Of a DNA stretch of 58,511 nt, positions 51,246 to 58,511 are shown piece by piece. Both the position numbers and the translations under genes were made by a program. The DNA comes from Actinomycetes bacterium (GTDB lineage: Bacteria > Actinomycetota > Acidimicrobiia > Acidimicrobiales > Microtrichaceae). Positions within the stretch are counted from its first letter, which is position 1; every line of letters begins with the position of its first letter. The DNA is taken from the NCBI GenBank assembly GCA_029782335.1, contig JAKOVA010000199.1, forward strand, positions 1 through 58,511. The letters are read 5' to 3'. Under the pieces are notes generated by a model. The model saw only the letters and a program-made list of their open reading frames with translations. It ran no database searches and was not told where the DNA came from.

Positions 51246-52514
51246 TCAGCGCTGCGCGATCGGGACGTAGTCGCGGACCGGGTGGCCCGTGTAGCACTGC
51301 CGCGGACGGGCGATCCGTGAATCCTGGTCGAGCAGCTCGATGTAGTGGGCGAGCCACCCGGAGGTGCGGGGGATGGAGAACAGCACCGTGTACATGTCCA
51401 TCGGGAAGCCCATCGCCTGGTAGATGAGGCCTGAGTAGAAGTCGACGTTCGGGTAGAGCTTGCGGTCGATGAAGTAGGAGTCGCTGAGGGCGACCTCCTC
51501 GAGCTTCAGCGCGATGTCGAGCAGCGGGCTCTTGCCGGTCACCGCGAACACCTCATAGGCGGTGCGCTTCACGATCTTCGCCCGCGGGTCGTAGTTCTTG
51601 TAGACGCGGTGGCCGAAGCCCTGGAGCTTGCCCTTGCCCTCCTTGACGCCCTTGATGAAGTCGTCGACGTTGTCGATGGAGCCGATCTCGTTGAGCATCC
51701 GCAACACGGCCTCGTTCGCGCCGCCGTGGCGCGGGCCGTAGAGGGCGGCGGTGGCCGCAGCGCACGCCGAGTAGGGGTCCGCGTGCGCGGAGCCGACGGT
51801 GCGCATCGCCGTGGTGGAGCAGTTCTGCTCGTGGTCGGCGTGGAGGATGAACAACACGTCGAGCGCCCGGGCGAGCACCGGGTTGGCGTCGTAGCGGGGC
51901 TCGGCGATCTTCCACATCATCGACAGGAAGTTCGCGGTGAAGTCCAGGCTGTTGTCGGGGTAGACGAAGGGCATCCCCACGCTGAAGCGGTACGTGCACG
52001 CAGCGAGCGTGGCGACCTTCGCGACGAGCCGGATCACCTGACGCTCGATGTTCGCCCGGTCGTCGATCTGCTTCGCTTCGGGATAGAAGGTGGACAGCGC
52101 GGCGATCGCCGAGACGAGCATGCCCATCGGGTGGGCGTCGTAGTGGAAGCCCTCCATGAACCGCTTGCGGACGTTCTCGTGGATGAACGTGTGATGAGTG
52201 ATGTCGTAGCGCCACTGCTCGAACTGCGCGGGGGTGGGGAGCTCACCGTGGATGAGCAGGTACGCCACCTCGAGATAGCTCGAGTGCTCGGCGAGTTGTT
52301 CGATGGGGTAGCCGCGGTAGCGAAGGATGCCGTTCTCACCGTCGAGGTAGGTGATCGCGCTCTCCGCCGCGGCGGTCGCCCCGAATGCCGGATCGAAGAA
52401 CCAGATGCCGGGCATCAGCTTCGCCCATGCCTTGGCGTCGACGCCCCCGTTGATGATCGGGATCTCGACGGACTCTCCGGTGCGGTTGTCGGTGATCGTG
52501 ACGGTGTCAGCCAT
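51246..52514 (-). CDS. gltA: citrate synthase
   Basis: 422 aa from ATG 52514, 7 nt after minus-strand TAGGAT (52522-52527); ATG 52523 lies within that hexamer and is rejected. Type II hexameric-like citrate synthase: ITYLDGENGILRYRGYPIEQLAE, catalytic His in LHADHEQNCSTTAMR, LYGPRHGGANEAVL with the second His, GFGHRVYKNYDPRAK, and the catalytic Asp in the NVDFYSGL segment. It condenses acetyl-CoA and oxaloacetate. Aconitase, the next enzyme, is 3.4 kb away. Confidence 0.96.
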   Translation of the reverse strand: MADTVTITDNRTGESVEIPIINGGVDAKAWAKLMPGIWFFDPAFGATAAAESAITYLDGENGILRYRGYPIEQLAEHSSYLEVAYLLIHGELPTPAQFEQWRYDITHHTFIHENVRKRFMEGFHYDAHPMGMLVSAIAALSTFYPEAKQIDDRANIERQVIRLVAKVATLAACTYRFSVGMPFVYPDNSLDFTANFLSMMWKIAEPRYDANPVLARALDVLFILHADHEQNCSTTAMRTVGSAHADPYSACAAATAALYGPRHGGANEAVLRMLNEIGSIDNVDDFIKGVKEGKGKLQGFGHRVYKNYDPRAKIVKRTAYEVFAVTGKSPLLDIALKLEEVALSDSYFIDRKLYPNVDFYSGLIYQAMGFPMDMYTVLFSIPRTSGWLAHYIELLDQDSRIARPRQCYTGHPVRDYVPIAQR

Positions 52515-52546
52515 TACGGCCATCCTACGGCGTTCGGCCGCGACCC

Positions 52547-53458
52547 TCAGCCGGTCGGGTGAATCCCCATCTGATCCGGCGCATGTGCACGGACGACGCC
52601 GCGGATCAGTTCAGCCACCGCGCGGTCCGCAGCAGAGGGCAGGCCGCGTCGGCGCCGGGCGAGGCCGACCGAGCGGGACTGGGCACCCTCGATGGGCAGG
52701 CGCCGCCACTCTCCGCCGACCCAACTCGGTGCTGCGGAGGCGGGGAGGATCGCCGCGCCGAATCCCGAGAAGGCCAGCGACGCCAACAGACGCATGCCGT
52801 CGAGCTCGGCTTGCGCCTGGAGTTCCACACCGTGCGCGGCCGCTTGGGCGTCGAGCTCATCCCGGAATGCGGTACCGGTCGCCTCGAGGAGCAGTCGATG
52901 CTCGGCGAGCGCCTCGAAGGTGACTGACGGCTCGTCATAGAGGGGGTGGCCGGCGGGCACGACGAGGACGCGCTCCTCGTCGAAGAGTGGCTCGATGCTG
53001 AGATCGGGCTCGCTCATCGGGAGGTTGACGACCGCCATGTCGAGCTGGCCGTCGGCCAACTGCAAGACGAGCGAGGTGGTGGTCGCGTCGAGGATGACGA
53101 GGCTCACCGCAGGGTGGACGCGTTCCACCTCGCCCAACAGAGGTGGCACCAGCCATCGGGCCGTCGTGCCGATGACCCCGACTCGGACCCGCCCGCGAAC
53201 CTCGTCGCGCACCGCGGCGACGTCGGACTCCAGGGCGGCGAACTCGGCCTCGATGCGACGCGCACGTTCGACGACGACCCGGCCCTCCTCGGTGAGGGTG
53301 GTGGTCGCACGGTCGATCAGCACCACTCCGATCTCGCGCTCGAGTCGCGACACGTGGGTTGAGACGTTCGATTGGACGGTGTGGAGCGCCCGGGCTGCGG
53401 CGGAGAAGCTCCGATGCTCGCTCACCGCCACCAGTGCACGCAGTTGTTTCAGGTCCAC
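52547..53458 (-). CDS. LysR family transcriptional regulator
   Basis: 303 aa from GTG 53458, 6 nt after minus-strand TAGGCT (53465-53470). N-terminal HTH DLKQLRALVAVSEHRSFSAAARALHTVQSNVSTHVSRLEREIGVVLIDR, then an effector domain (VRVGVIGTTARWLVPPLLGEVERVHPAVSLVI). The ligand is unknown. It lies downstream of nothing obvious: gltA is co-oriented below it, 32 bp away but with its own promoter, and the 6C RNA is divergent, so either could be a target. Confidence 0.9.
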   Translation of the reverse strand: MDLKQLRALVAVSEHRSFSAAARALHTVQSNVSTHVSRLEREIGVVLIDRATTTLTEEGRVVVERARRIEAEFAALESDVAAVRDEVRGRVRVGVIGTTARWLVPPLLGEVERVHPAVSLVILDATTTSLVLQLADGQLDMAVVNLPMSEPDLSIEPLFDEERVLVVPAGHPLYDEPSVTFEALAEHRLLLEATGTAFRDELDAQAAAHGVELQAQAELDGMRLLASLAFSGFGAAILPASAAPSWVGGEWRRLPIEGAQSRSVGLARRRRGLPSAADRAVAELIRGVVRAHAPDQMGIHPTG

Positions 53459-53541
53459 GTCGAGAGCCTATCTGCCGAATCGATTGCAAATATCCACGAG
53501 AACAGTTGGAATGATTGCTTGCTGCGGTTTATCATGAGAAA

Positions 53542-53660
53542 CACATAGACGCCGAGCCACAGCGATCCCCCCTCGCTGGCTCGTGCCGGTCCCGGCCGAC
53601 CCCCTCCGCCGAGGACCCCACCGAAGGACTGGGCCCCCCTCCAGTCCTTCGGTCGTTTTC
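53542..53660 (+). ncRNA. 6C small RNA
   Basis: Two hairpins each expose six cytosines: 53553-53583 (stems CGAGCC/GGCTCG and AGCGA/TCGCT, loop tCCCCCC) and 53621-53652 (12-bp perfect stem CCGAAGGACTGG, loop gCCCCCCt), the second followed by TCGTTTTCC as an intrinsic terminator. TTGGAA (53506-53511) and TATCAT (53530-53535), 18 bp apart, form a promoter. This matches the 6C RNA family of actinobacteria, thought to pair with G-rich mRNA sites. In M. tuberculosis the 6C RNA also lies near an HAD-IB phosphatase gene, as here. The 5' end is estimated. Confidence 0.85.
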
Positions 53661-53688
53661 CGCCAGAACGGTGCTCTAGCCTGCGGAA

Positions 53689-55137
53689 ATGCCCACCCGT
53701 CGCAACGCGCCGAAAGCGGCGGCGATCTTCGACCTCGACCGAACCCTGCTCGCGGGAGCGAGCGGGCCGGTCCTGTCGGGAGCCCTCCGCGCCGTCGGAC
53801 TGCTTCCCGATCGCCGCAACCCTGCCGAGCCGCTGCTGTTCGGAATCTTCAACCTGATCGGCGAGAACCGCCCCACGATGCTCGCGACGCGCCAGATGGC
53901 GCGGATGGCGAAGGGCTGGCCGACCGCGGCGGTCCGCAAGGCGGCCAAGGCGGCGGCCCCGGCGCTGGCCGCTGCGATCCAGCCCTACGCGAAGACGCTG
54001 ATCGACGAGCACCACGCGGCGGGGCGGCTCGTGGTATTGGCGACCACGACGCCGTTCGATCTGATTCGTCCATTCGCGAAGGCGGTCGGCTTCGACGACG
54101 TCGTCGCGACCCGCTACGGCACCGACGGCGGCAGCTACGACGGCACGATCGACGGCGAGTTCGTCTGGGGCCGCGGGAAGGCGAAGGCCGTGGCGGAGTG
54201 GGCCGCCCGCAGCGGCGTCGATCTCACCGAGTCGTTCGCCTACTCCGACAGCTACTACGACACGCCGCTGCTCTCGATGGTTGGCCACCCCCACGCGGTG
54301 AACCCCGACCCGCGCCTGCGTGCGGTCGCTGCCTTGCGACGCTGGCCTGCCCGCTGGCTCGACGTGCCCCACGGCGTGCCGAAGTTCATCGGACTCGAAC
54401 CCCAGAACGTGGCGATGGCCCTCGCCCGACCCGAGTTGTTCCCGTGGGTACGGTTCCGGATCTTCGGCGCGAACCGGATTCCGGCGGAGGGCCCGGCGAT
54501 CGTGGTCGCGAACCACCGCTCGTACTTCGACCCGATCGCGGTCGGGATGACCCTCGCCCGTCGTGGCCGGCCGGTCCGCTTCCTCGGCAAGAAGGAAGTC
54601 TTCGACGCACCGATCGTCGGCGACATCGCTCGGGCGATGGGCGGAATCCGGGTGGATCGGGGAACGGGCTCCGACGCGCCGTTGGCTGCCGCAGAAGCAG
54701 CGCTGGCCGCCGGAGAGATGGTCGCGCTGATGCCGCAGGGGACCATTCCGCGCGGGCGGGAGTTCTTCAACCCGGTCCTCCAAGGCCGCTGGGGTGCGAT
54801 GCGCCTCGCGCACGCCACCGGTGCGCCGGTGATCCCGATCGGTCTGTGGGGGACCGAACAGGTGTGGCCGCGTTCGTCGCGCCTCCCGAACGTGCTGAAC
54901 GTAGTGGACCCGCCGCTCGTGACGATCCGGGTTGGAAAGCCTGTGGCCGTCGCGAACGACGATCTCGAGGCCGACACGCAGCGCATGATGTCGGCGATCT
55001 CGGCGTTGTTGCCGCCCGAGGCCCGCGAATGGCACGAGCCGACTCCTGAGGAACTGGCACGCACCGTGCCGCCGGGTCGCAGCGCCGACGACCTCGACGA
55101 CGCGGGGGAGGCGTCGCGCCGGCCGGGTCGAGACTGA
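53689..55137 (+). CDS. HAD-IB phosphatase fused to PlsC-type acyltransferase
   Basis: 482 aa from ATG 53689, 6 nt after TAGCCT (53677-53682). Residues 1-220: HAD-IB hydrolase with nucleophile motif IFDLDRTLL, VVLATTTP (motif II) and SDSYYDTPLL (motif IV). Residues about 260-430: 1-acyl-glycerol-3-phosphate acyltransferase with NHRSYFDP (HX4D), VRFLGKKEVF and LMPQGTIPRG. Such bifunctional proteins occur in actinobacteria and probably make phosphatidate or related lipids and dephosphorylate an intermediate. The order of reactions is not known. Confidence 0.9.
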   Translation: MPTRRNAPKAAAIFDLDRTLLAGASGPVLSGALRAVGLLPDRRNPAEPLLFGIFNLIGENRPTMLATRQMARMAKGWPTAAVRKAAKAAAPALAAAIQPYAKTLIDEHHAAGRLVVLATTTPFDLIRPFAKAVGFDDVVATRYGTDGGSYDGTIDGEFVWGRGKAKAVAEWAARSGVDLTESFAYSDSYYDTPLLSMVGHPHAVNPDPRLRAVAALRRWPARWLDVPHGVPKFIGLEPQNVAMALARPELFPWVRFRIFGANRIPAEGPAIVVANHRSYFDPIAVGMTLARRGRPVRFLGKKEVFDAPIVGDIARAMGGIRVDRGTGSDAPLAAAEAALAAGEMVALMPQGTIPRGREFFNPVLQGRWGAMRLAHATGAPVIPIGLWGTEQVWPRSSRLPNVLNVVDPPLVTIRVGKPVAVANDDLEADTQRMMSAISALLPPEAREWHEPTPEELARTVPPGRSADDLDDAGEASRRPGRD

Positions 55138-55200
55138 GCCAGAAGCGGCCGCGTTCGACGCACACCTCGATTCGGGCTGCCGGCCGCCGATGTTGAGGCG

Positions 55201-55905
55201 GTGCAATCGCTCACCGGGGAGATTCCCGACCGTCGGCATCGTCACCCCGTGGTGCGCCAGTTCCTCGTCGCGCTCCCGCTGTTGCCGGTCTGGATCGGCG
55301 GAATGGCGGTCATGGCCGCCATCGCGGTGCAGCGGGAAGACCTCGTCCACGAACTGCTCCTCGACGCCAACGACGTTGCAGGCGTCAAGTGGTACGCGGG
55401 GATCGTCACATATCTGGCGGTGCTGTCATGGTGCACCGCCGTGGTCTCGGCGTGCTGGGGGGCGTGGTTCTGTCGTCTCGCGCAACGGCGGGGCGCGATG
55501 GGCTTCCTCCTCAGCGGCGCGCTGATCACCGCCTACGTGTTGGCGGACGACCTCCTGCAACTGCACGCCGAGTTCATCCCGCACCACACCCCGCTGCCCA
55601 AACGTGCCGCCGAAGCGGTGCTCGTGGGCGTGGTCGGGTGTTGGTTGGTGTGGTCGCGGCGTCAGATCCTCCGAACCCGCTGGCTCGTGCTCGTCGTGGC
55701 AGGCGCCGCGCTGGTCGTGTCGATCCTCATCGACGCGCTCGGGGGCTGGGGGTCGCCCCGCCTCCAGCTCGTGGCCGAAGACGGGGCGAAACTGCTGGGC
55801 ACCCTCGGTTGGGCGACCTACTTCGTCGCGACGACCGCCGACATCGTCCGTTCGACGCTGTCGGGGCCGCTCGAGCGCGTCAGCGCTGCGAGCGTGCGCG
55901 GATGA
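55201..55905 (+). CDS. membrane protein of unknown function
   Basis: 234 aa, GTG start. Five to six hydrophobic segments ([127 protein letters not shown]). Polar residues between them include [14 protein letters not shown]. No family recognised. The last 26 bp overlap the end of the aconitase gene on the other strand. Confidence 0.6.
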   Translation: MQSLTGEIPDRRHRHPVVRQFLVALPLLPVWIGGMAVMAAIAVQREDLVHELLLDANDVAGVKWYAGIVTYLAVLSWCTAVVSACWGAWFCRLAQRRGAMGFLLSGALITAYVLADDLLQLHAEFIPHHTPLPKRAAEAVLVGVVGCWLVWSRRQILRTRWLVLVVAGAALVVSILIDALGGWGSPRLQLVAEDGAKLLGTLGWATYFVATTADIVRSTLSGPLERVSAASVRG

Positions 55906-58162
55906 TGTTGAGCGCCGAGCCCGCCTTGAACCACTCGATGTGCTCGTCGCTCATCGTGTGGGTCGCCTGGAAGGATTCGGTGCTGCCGTCTGGGTGGGTG
56001 ATGACGCAGTCGACCGGGCGGCCGGGGGCAAGCTGCGCGAGGCCGGTGATCGAGATGCGGTCGTCTTCGCCGATGCGGTCGTAGGTGCTCGGATCCGCGA
56101 AGGTCAACGCCAAGACGCCCTGCTTCTTGAGGTTCGCCTCGTGGATGCGGGCGAAGGAGCGGACGATGATGGCACGGCACAGCCGGAAGCGGGGCTCCAT
56201 CGCTGCGTGCTCGCGAGAGGACCCCTCGCCCCAGTTCTCGTCGCCGACGGCAACCCAGTGCTGGCCCGCCTCGTGGTAGTGCTTGGCGATGTCTGGGTAG
56301 GACCTGGTCGAGCCATCGAGCTGATCCTTGCCTTCGCCGACCGCCCCTCCGAAGGCGTTCACCGCGCCGAGGAACAGGTTGCCCGAGATGTTCTCGAGGT
56401 GGCCGCGGTACTTCAGCCACGGCCCGGCCATGGAGATGTGGTCGGTGGTGCACTTGCCCGCGGCCTTCACGAGGATCGGCAGGTCGAGGAAATCGGTGCC
56501 GTCCCACGCTGGGAAGGGCTCGAGGAGCTGGAGTCGGTCTGAGGTCGGCGAGACCTTGACCTCGACGGTGGAGCCGTCGGCCGGCGGGGGAGTGAAGGTG
56601 TTGTCGCCCGGGGTGAAGCCGAGCGCGGGGAGCTCTTCGCCGACGGGTTCGGGGAGGTGCACCTGCCGACCGTCGTCGGTCGTGAGCGTTCCCTCGATGG
56701 GGTCGAAATCGAGCGTGCCCGCCAACGCGAGCGCGACGACCGTCTCGGGGGAGGTCACGAAGGCGAGGGTGTTGGCCGAGCCGTCGTTGCGCTTCGGGAA
56801 GTTCCGGTTGTAGCTGGTGACGATCGTGTTGATGTGATCGTTCGCTTCGGCCGGCCGCGCCCATTGGCCGATGCAGGGGCCGCACGCGTTGGCCAGGACG
56901 GTGGCGCCCGCCGCCTCGAAGGTCCCCAGAAGGCCGTCGCGTTCGATCGTGGCGCGCACCTGCTCGGAGCCGGGGGTGATCATGAGGGGCACCTTGACCC
57001 GCAGGCCGTTGTCCGCGGCGAACCGCAGAATCGACGCCGCGCGGGTGATGTCCTCGTAGGAAGAGTTGGTGCACGACCCGACGAGCGCCGAGCTGAACTC
57101 GAGCGGCCAGCCCTGCTCGCGTGCTTCGGCGCCGAGGGCCGAGACCTCGCGTGCGAGGTCGGGGGTCTGGGGGCCGTTGATGTGGGGCCGCAGGGTGGAC
57201 AGGTCGATCTCGATGACCTGATCGAAGTAGCTGGCGGGATCGGCCCACACCTCGTCGTCGGCACGAAGGTGGTGGCTCACCGCGTCGGCCGCGTCGGCGA
57301 TCGCCTCGCGGCCCGTGGCCTTCAGGTAGCGGCTCATCGCGGCGTCGTATCCGAACAGTGACGTGGTGGCGCCGATCTCGGCGCCCATGTTGCAGATCGT
57401 GGCCTTGCCGGTGCAGCTGATCGACTCGGCGCCAGGGCCGAAGTACTCGACGATCGCGCCCGTGCCGCCCTTCACAGTGAGGATGTCGGCCACCTTCAGG
57501 ATGATGTCCTTGGGTGCCGTCCACCCGTTGAGCGACCCCGTCAGGTGGACGCCGATGAGCTTCGGCCAGCGCACGTTGAAGGGGAACCCGGTCATCACGT
57601 CGACCGCGTCGGCACCACCGACGCCGATCGCCACCATGCCGAGGCCGCCGGCGTTGGGGGTGTGGCTATCGGTGCCAACCATCATTCCGCCGGGGAACGC
57701 GTACTGCTCGAGGACGACCTGGTGGATGATGCCCGAGCCCGGCCCCCAGAACCCGATGCCGTAGCGGGCGGACACCGACTCGAGGAAGTCGTACACCTCC
57801 TTGTTGCCCGACTCGGCCGCTTGGAGGTCGGGGCCGGCGCCGACCTTCGCCTGGATGAGGTGGTCACAATGCACCGTAGAGGGACACGCGACGCGGTCGA
57901 GCCCCGCAGTCATGAACTGAAGCAACGCCATCTGAGCCGTGGCGTCCTGCATGGCAACACGATCGGGGTGCAGGTCGTTGTAGGTGACGCCCCGCTCGAA
58001 GGCCGCCGCTGGGTCGGACAGGTGGTTGACGAGGATCTTCTCGGCGAGGGTCAACGGCCGCCCGACTCGTCGGCGGGCGTCGCCGATGCGCTCGTCGAGG
58101 GTGGCGTAGACGCGTTCGACGAGTTCGATGGGGGTGGATGCGGCGACGGTGACCTCTGACAT
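55880..58162 (-). CDS. acn: aconitate hydratase
   Basis: 760 aa from ATG 58162 with GAGGAG upstream. It isomerises citrate to isocitrate with a [4Fe-4S] cluster. Length and motifs fit the mitochondrial-type aconitase rather than the approximately 900-aa AcnA or Acn[15 protein letters not shown], the cluster Cys residues in [12 protein letters not shown] and [21 protein letters not shown], and the C-terminal swivel domain with [15 protein letters not shown] and [14 protein letters not shown]. Divergent from a GntR gene 52 bp away, which may control it. Confidence 0.95.
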   Translation of the reverse strand: MSEVTVAASTPIELVERVYATLDERIGDARRRVGRPLTLAEKILVNHLSDPAAAFERGVTYNDLHPDRVAMQDATAQMALLQFMTAGLDRVACPSTVHCDHLIQAKVGAGPDLQAAESGNKEVYDFLESVSARYGIGFWGPGSGIIHQVVLEQYAFPGGMMVGTDSHTPNAGGLGMVAIGVGGADAVDVMTGFPFNVRWPKLIGVHLTGSLNGWTAPKDIILKVADILTVKGGTGAIVEYFGPGAESISCTGKATICNMGAEIGATTSLFGYDAAMSRYLKATGREAIADAADAVSHHLRADDEVWADPASYFDQVIEIDLSTLRPHINGPQTPDLAREVSALGAEAREQGWPLEFSSALVGSCTNSSYEDITRAASILRFAADNGLRVKVPLMITPGSEQVRATIERDGLLGTFEAAGATVLANACGPCIGQWARPAEANDHINTIVTSYNRNFPKRNDGSANTLAFVTSPETVVALALAGTLDFDPIEGTLTTDDGRQVHLPEPVGEELPALGFTPGDNTFTPPPADGSTVEVKVSPTSDRLQLLEPFPAWDGTDFLDLPILVKAAGKCTTDHISMAGPWLKYRGHLENISGNLFLGAVNAFGGAVGEGKDQLDGSTRSYPDIAKHYHEAGQHWVAVGDENWGEGSSREHAAMEPRFRLCRAIIVRSFARIHEANLKKQGVLALTFADPSTYDRIGEDDRISITGLAQLAPGRPVDCVITHPDGSTESFQATHTMSDEHIEWFKAGSALNIIRARSQR

Positions 58163-58204
58163 GGCGGTGCTCCTCGTTGGGTTCCGATGGCGGCTCTATG
58201 CTGA

Positions 58205-58251
58205 TACAAGTCTATGACAAGTCGACGAGAGCAGACAAGTAGTAGACAAGT
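58205..58251 (+). repeat. four direct repeats of NACAAGT at the gntR start (candidate operator)
   Basis: TACAAGT at 58205-58211, then GACAAGT at 58216-58222, 58234-58240 and 58245-58251. Start-to-start distances are 11, 18 and 11 bp, i.e. two pairs each one helical turn apart. They lie in the acn-gntR control region and the first codons of gntR. Confidence 0.55.
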
Positions 58252-58511
58252 TCGTCAGATCCGGTACCGCTCGATCGCGAACGATCTGCGGGACCGAATC
58301 ACCTCCGGCGAGTTCGCCGGAGGCCGAGTCTTGCCGTCCGAGGCGGAGCTGTCCTCCCACTACGACGCGAGTCGCGTCACCGTGCGCCGGGCGCTGGAGG
58401 TGTTGCGCGCCGAGCGGCTCGTCGAGAGCCGGCAGGGTTTCGGCTGGCTGGTAGCCGCCGACCCGTTCCCCCAGGCGCTCGATCACCTCGGCACGATCGA
58501 ACAGCAACTCA
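58214..58511 (+). CDS. GntR family transcriptional regulator (truncated by window end)
   Basis: First 99 codons are present from ATG 58214. The winged-helix domain is clear: YRSIANDLRDRITSGEF, LPSEAELSSHYDASRVTVRRALEVLRAERLVESRQGFGWLV. The C-terminal domain, which would decide the subfamily (HutC, FadR and others), lies beyond the window. TATGCT (58197-58202) is a likely -10. Four NACAAGT repeats over the start suggest autoregulation and possible control of the divergent aconitase gene. Confidence 0.88.
   Translation, partial: MTSRREQTSSRQVRQIRYRSIANDLRDRITSGEFAGGRVLPSEAELSSHYDASRVTVRRALEVLRAERLVESRQGFGWLVAADPFPQALDHLGTIEQQL

Noticed and set aside
55818-57524. 568-aa minus-strand frame in the aconitase region
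   Set aside because: Out-of-frame reading of acn on the same strand; Arg/Gly/His-rich nonsense.

Overview
The window is GC-rich (roughly two thirds G+C), compact, and almost entirely coding. It looks like chromosomal core sequence of an actinomycetote, probably a member of the Acidimicrobiia or a close relative. Supporting evidence: CarD, actinobacterial-type CGAAC-N4-GTTYG SOS boxes at recA and lexA, a 6C small RNA with two C6 loops next to an HAD-IB gene, actinobacterial DapC/DapE/DapD, a class II (B12-dependent) ribonucleotide reductase, and many genes that appear to be leaderless. The lineage is inferred; I saw no rRNA, transposase, integrase or CRISPR array.

Layout. 1-3.5 kb: a methyltransferase, two TetR regulators and a ferritin-like diiron protein. 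3.6-7.2 kb: a Tat-exported DUF1800/DUF1501 pair and a small winged-helix regulator. 7.3-12.4 kb: dapA-rnj and ftsK. 12.4-17.9 kb: a lipoprotein, an SMP-30 protein, rimO-pgsA and cinA. 17.5-30.2 kb: LysR, recA, miaB, miaA-dapF-hflX-dapC-dapE, a proline-rich membrane protein, dapD, lexA and a divergent LysM gene. 30.1-35 kb: a RibD-like reductase, a 480-bp non-coding region with DnaA boxes and a structured leader, nrdJ, and a GNAT-like gene. 35-40.8 kb: carD, a lipoprotein, lgt, a serine hydrolase, a DEAD-box helicase and an orphan N6-type DNA methylase. 40.9-43.8 kb: metX-metY. 43.8-51.2 kb: tRNA-Gly, a very long FtsX-type permease frame running into a zinc-ribbon protein, tRNA-Cys, a membrane protein, tRNA-Val, a GH25 lysozyme and an alpha/beta hydrolase. 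51.2-58.5 kb: citrate synthase, LysR, the 6C RNA, an HAD-acyltransferase fusion, a membrane protein, aconitase and a truncated GntR gene.

How the genes fit together. Five enzymes of the succinylase lysine/diaminopimelate route are here (dapA, dapD, dapC, dapE, dapF; dapB is not). lexA, recA and the LysM gene form a DNA-damage module: recA has a LexA-type promoter plus a second promoter whose core 15-mer is repeated in front of the LysM gene. gltA and acn supply two consecutive TCA-cycle steps. metX and metY make homocysteine from homoserine.

Most notable signals: (1) at least 17 genes have a TANNNT-like hexamer 6-8 nt before the start codon, the geometry of leaderless transcription; by that rule ftsK, and perhaps the LysR gene, would start at ATC; (2) the shared recA/LysM promoter element and four SOS boxes between lexA and the LysM gene; (3) a perfect 17-bp inverted repeat centred on the miaB -10 box; (4) a DapF with Ser in place of the first catalytic Cys; (5) a structured leader before nrdJ; (6) a permease gene without a stop codon that reads into a downstream zinc-ribbon/PH-like protein with its own Shine-Dalgarno sequence.
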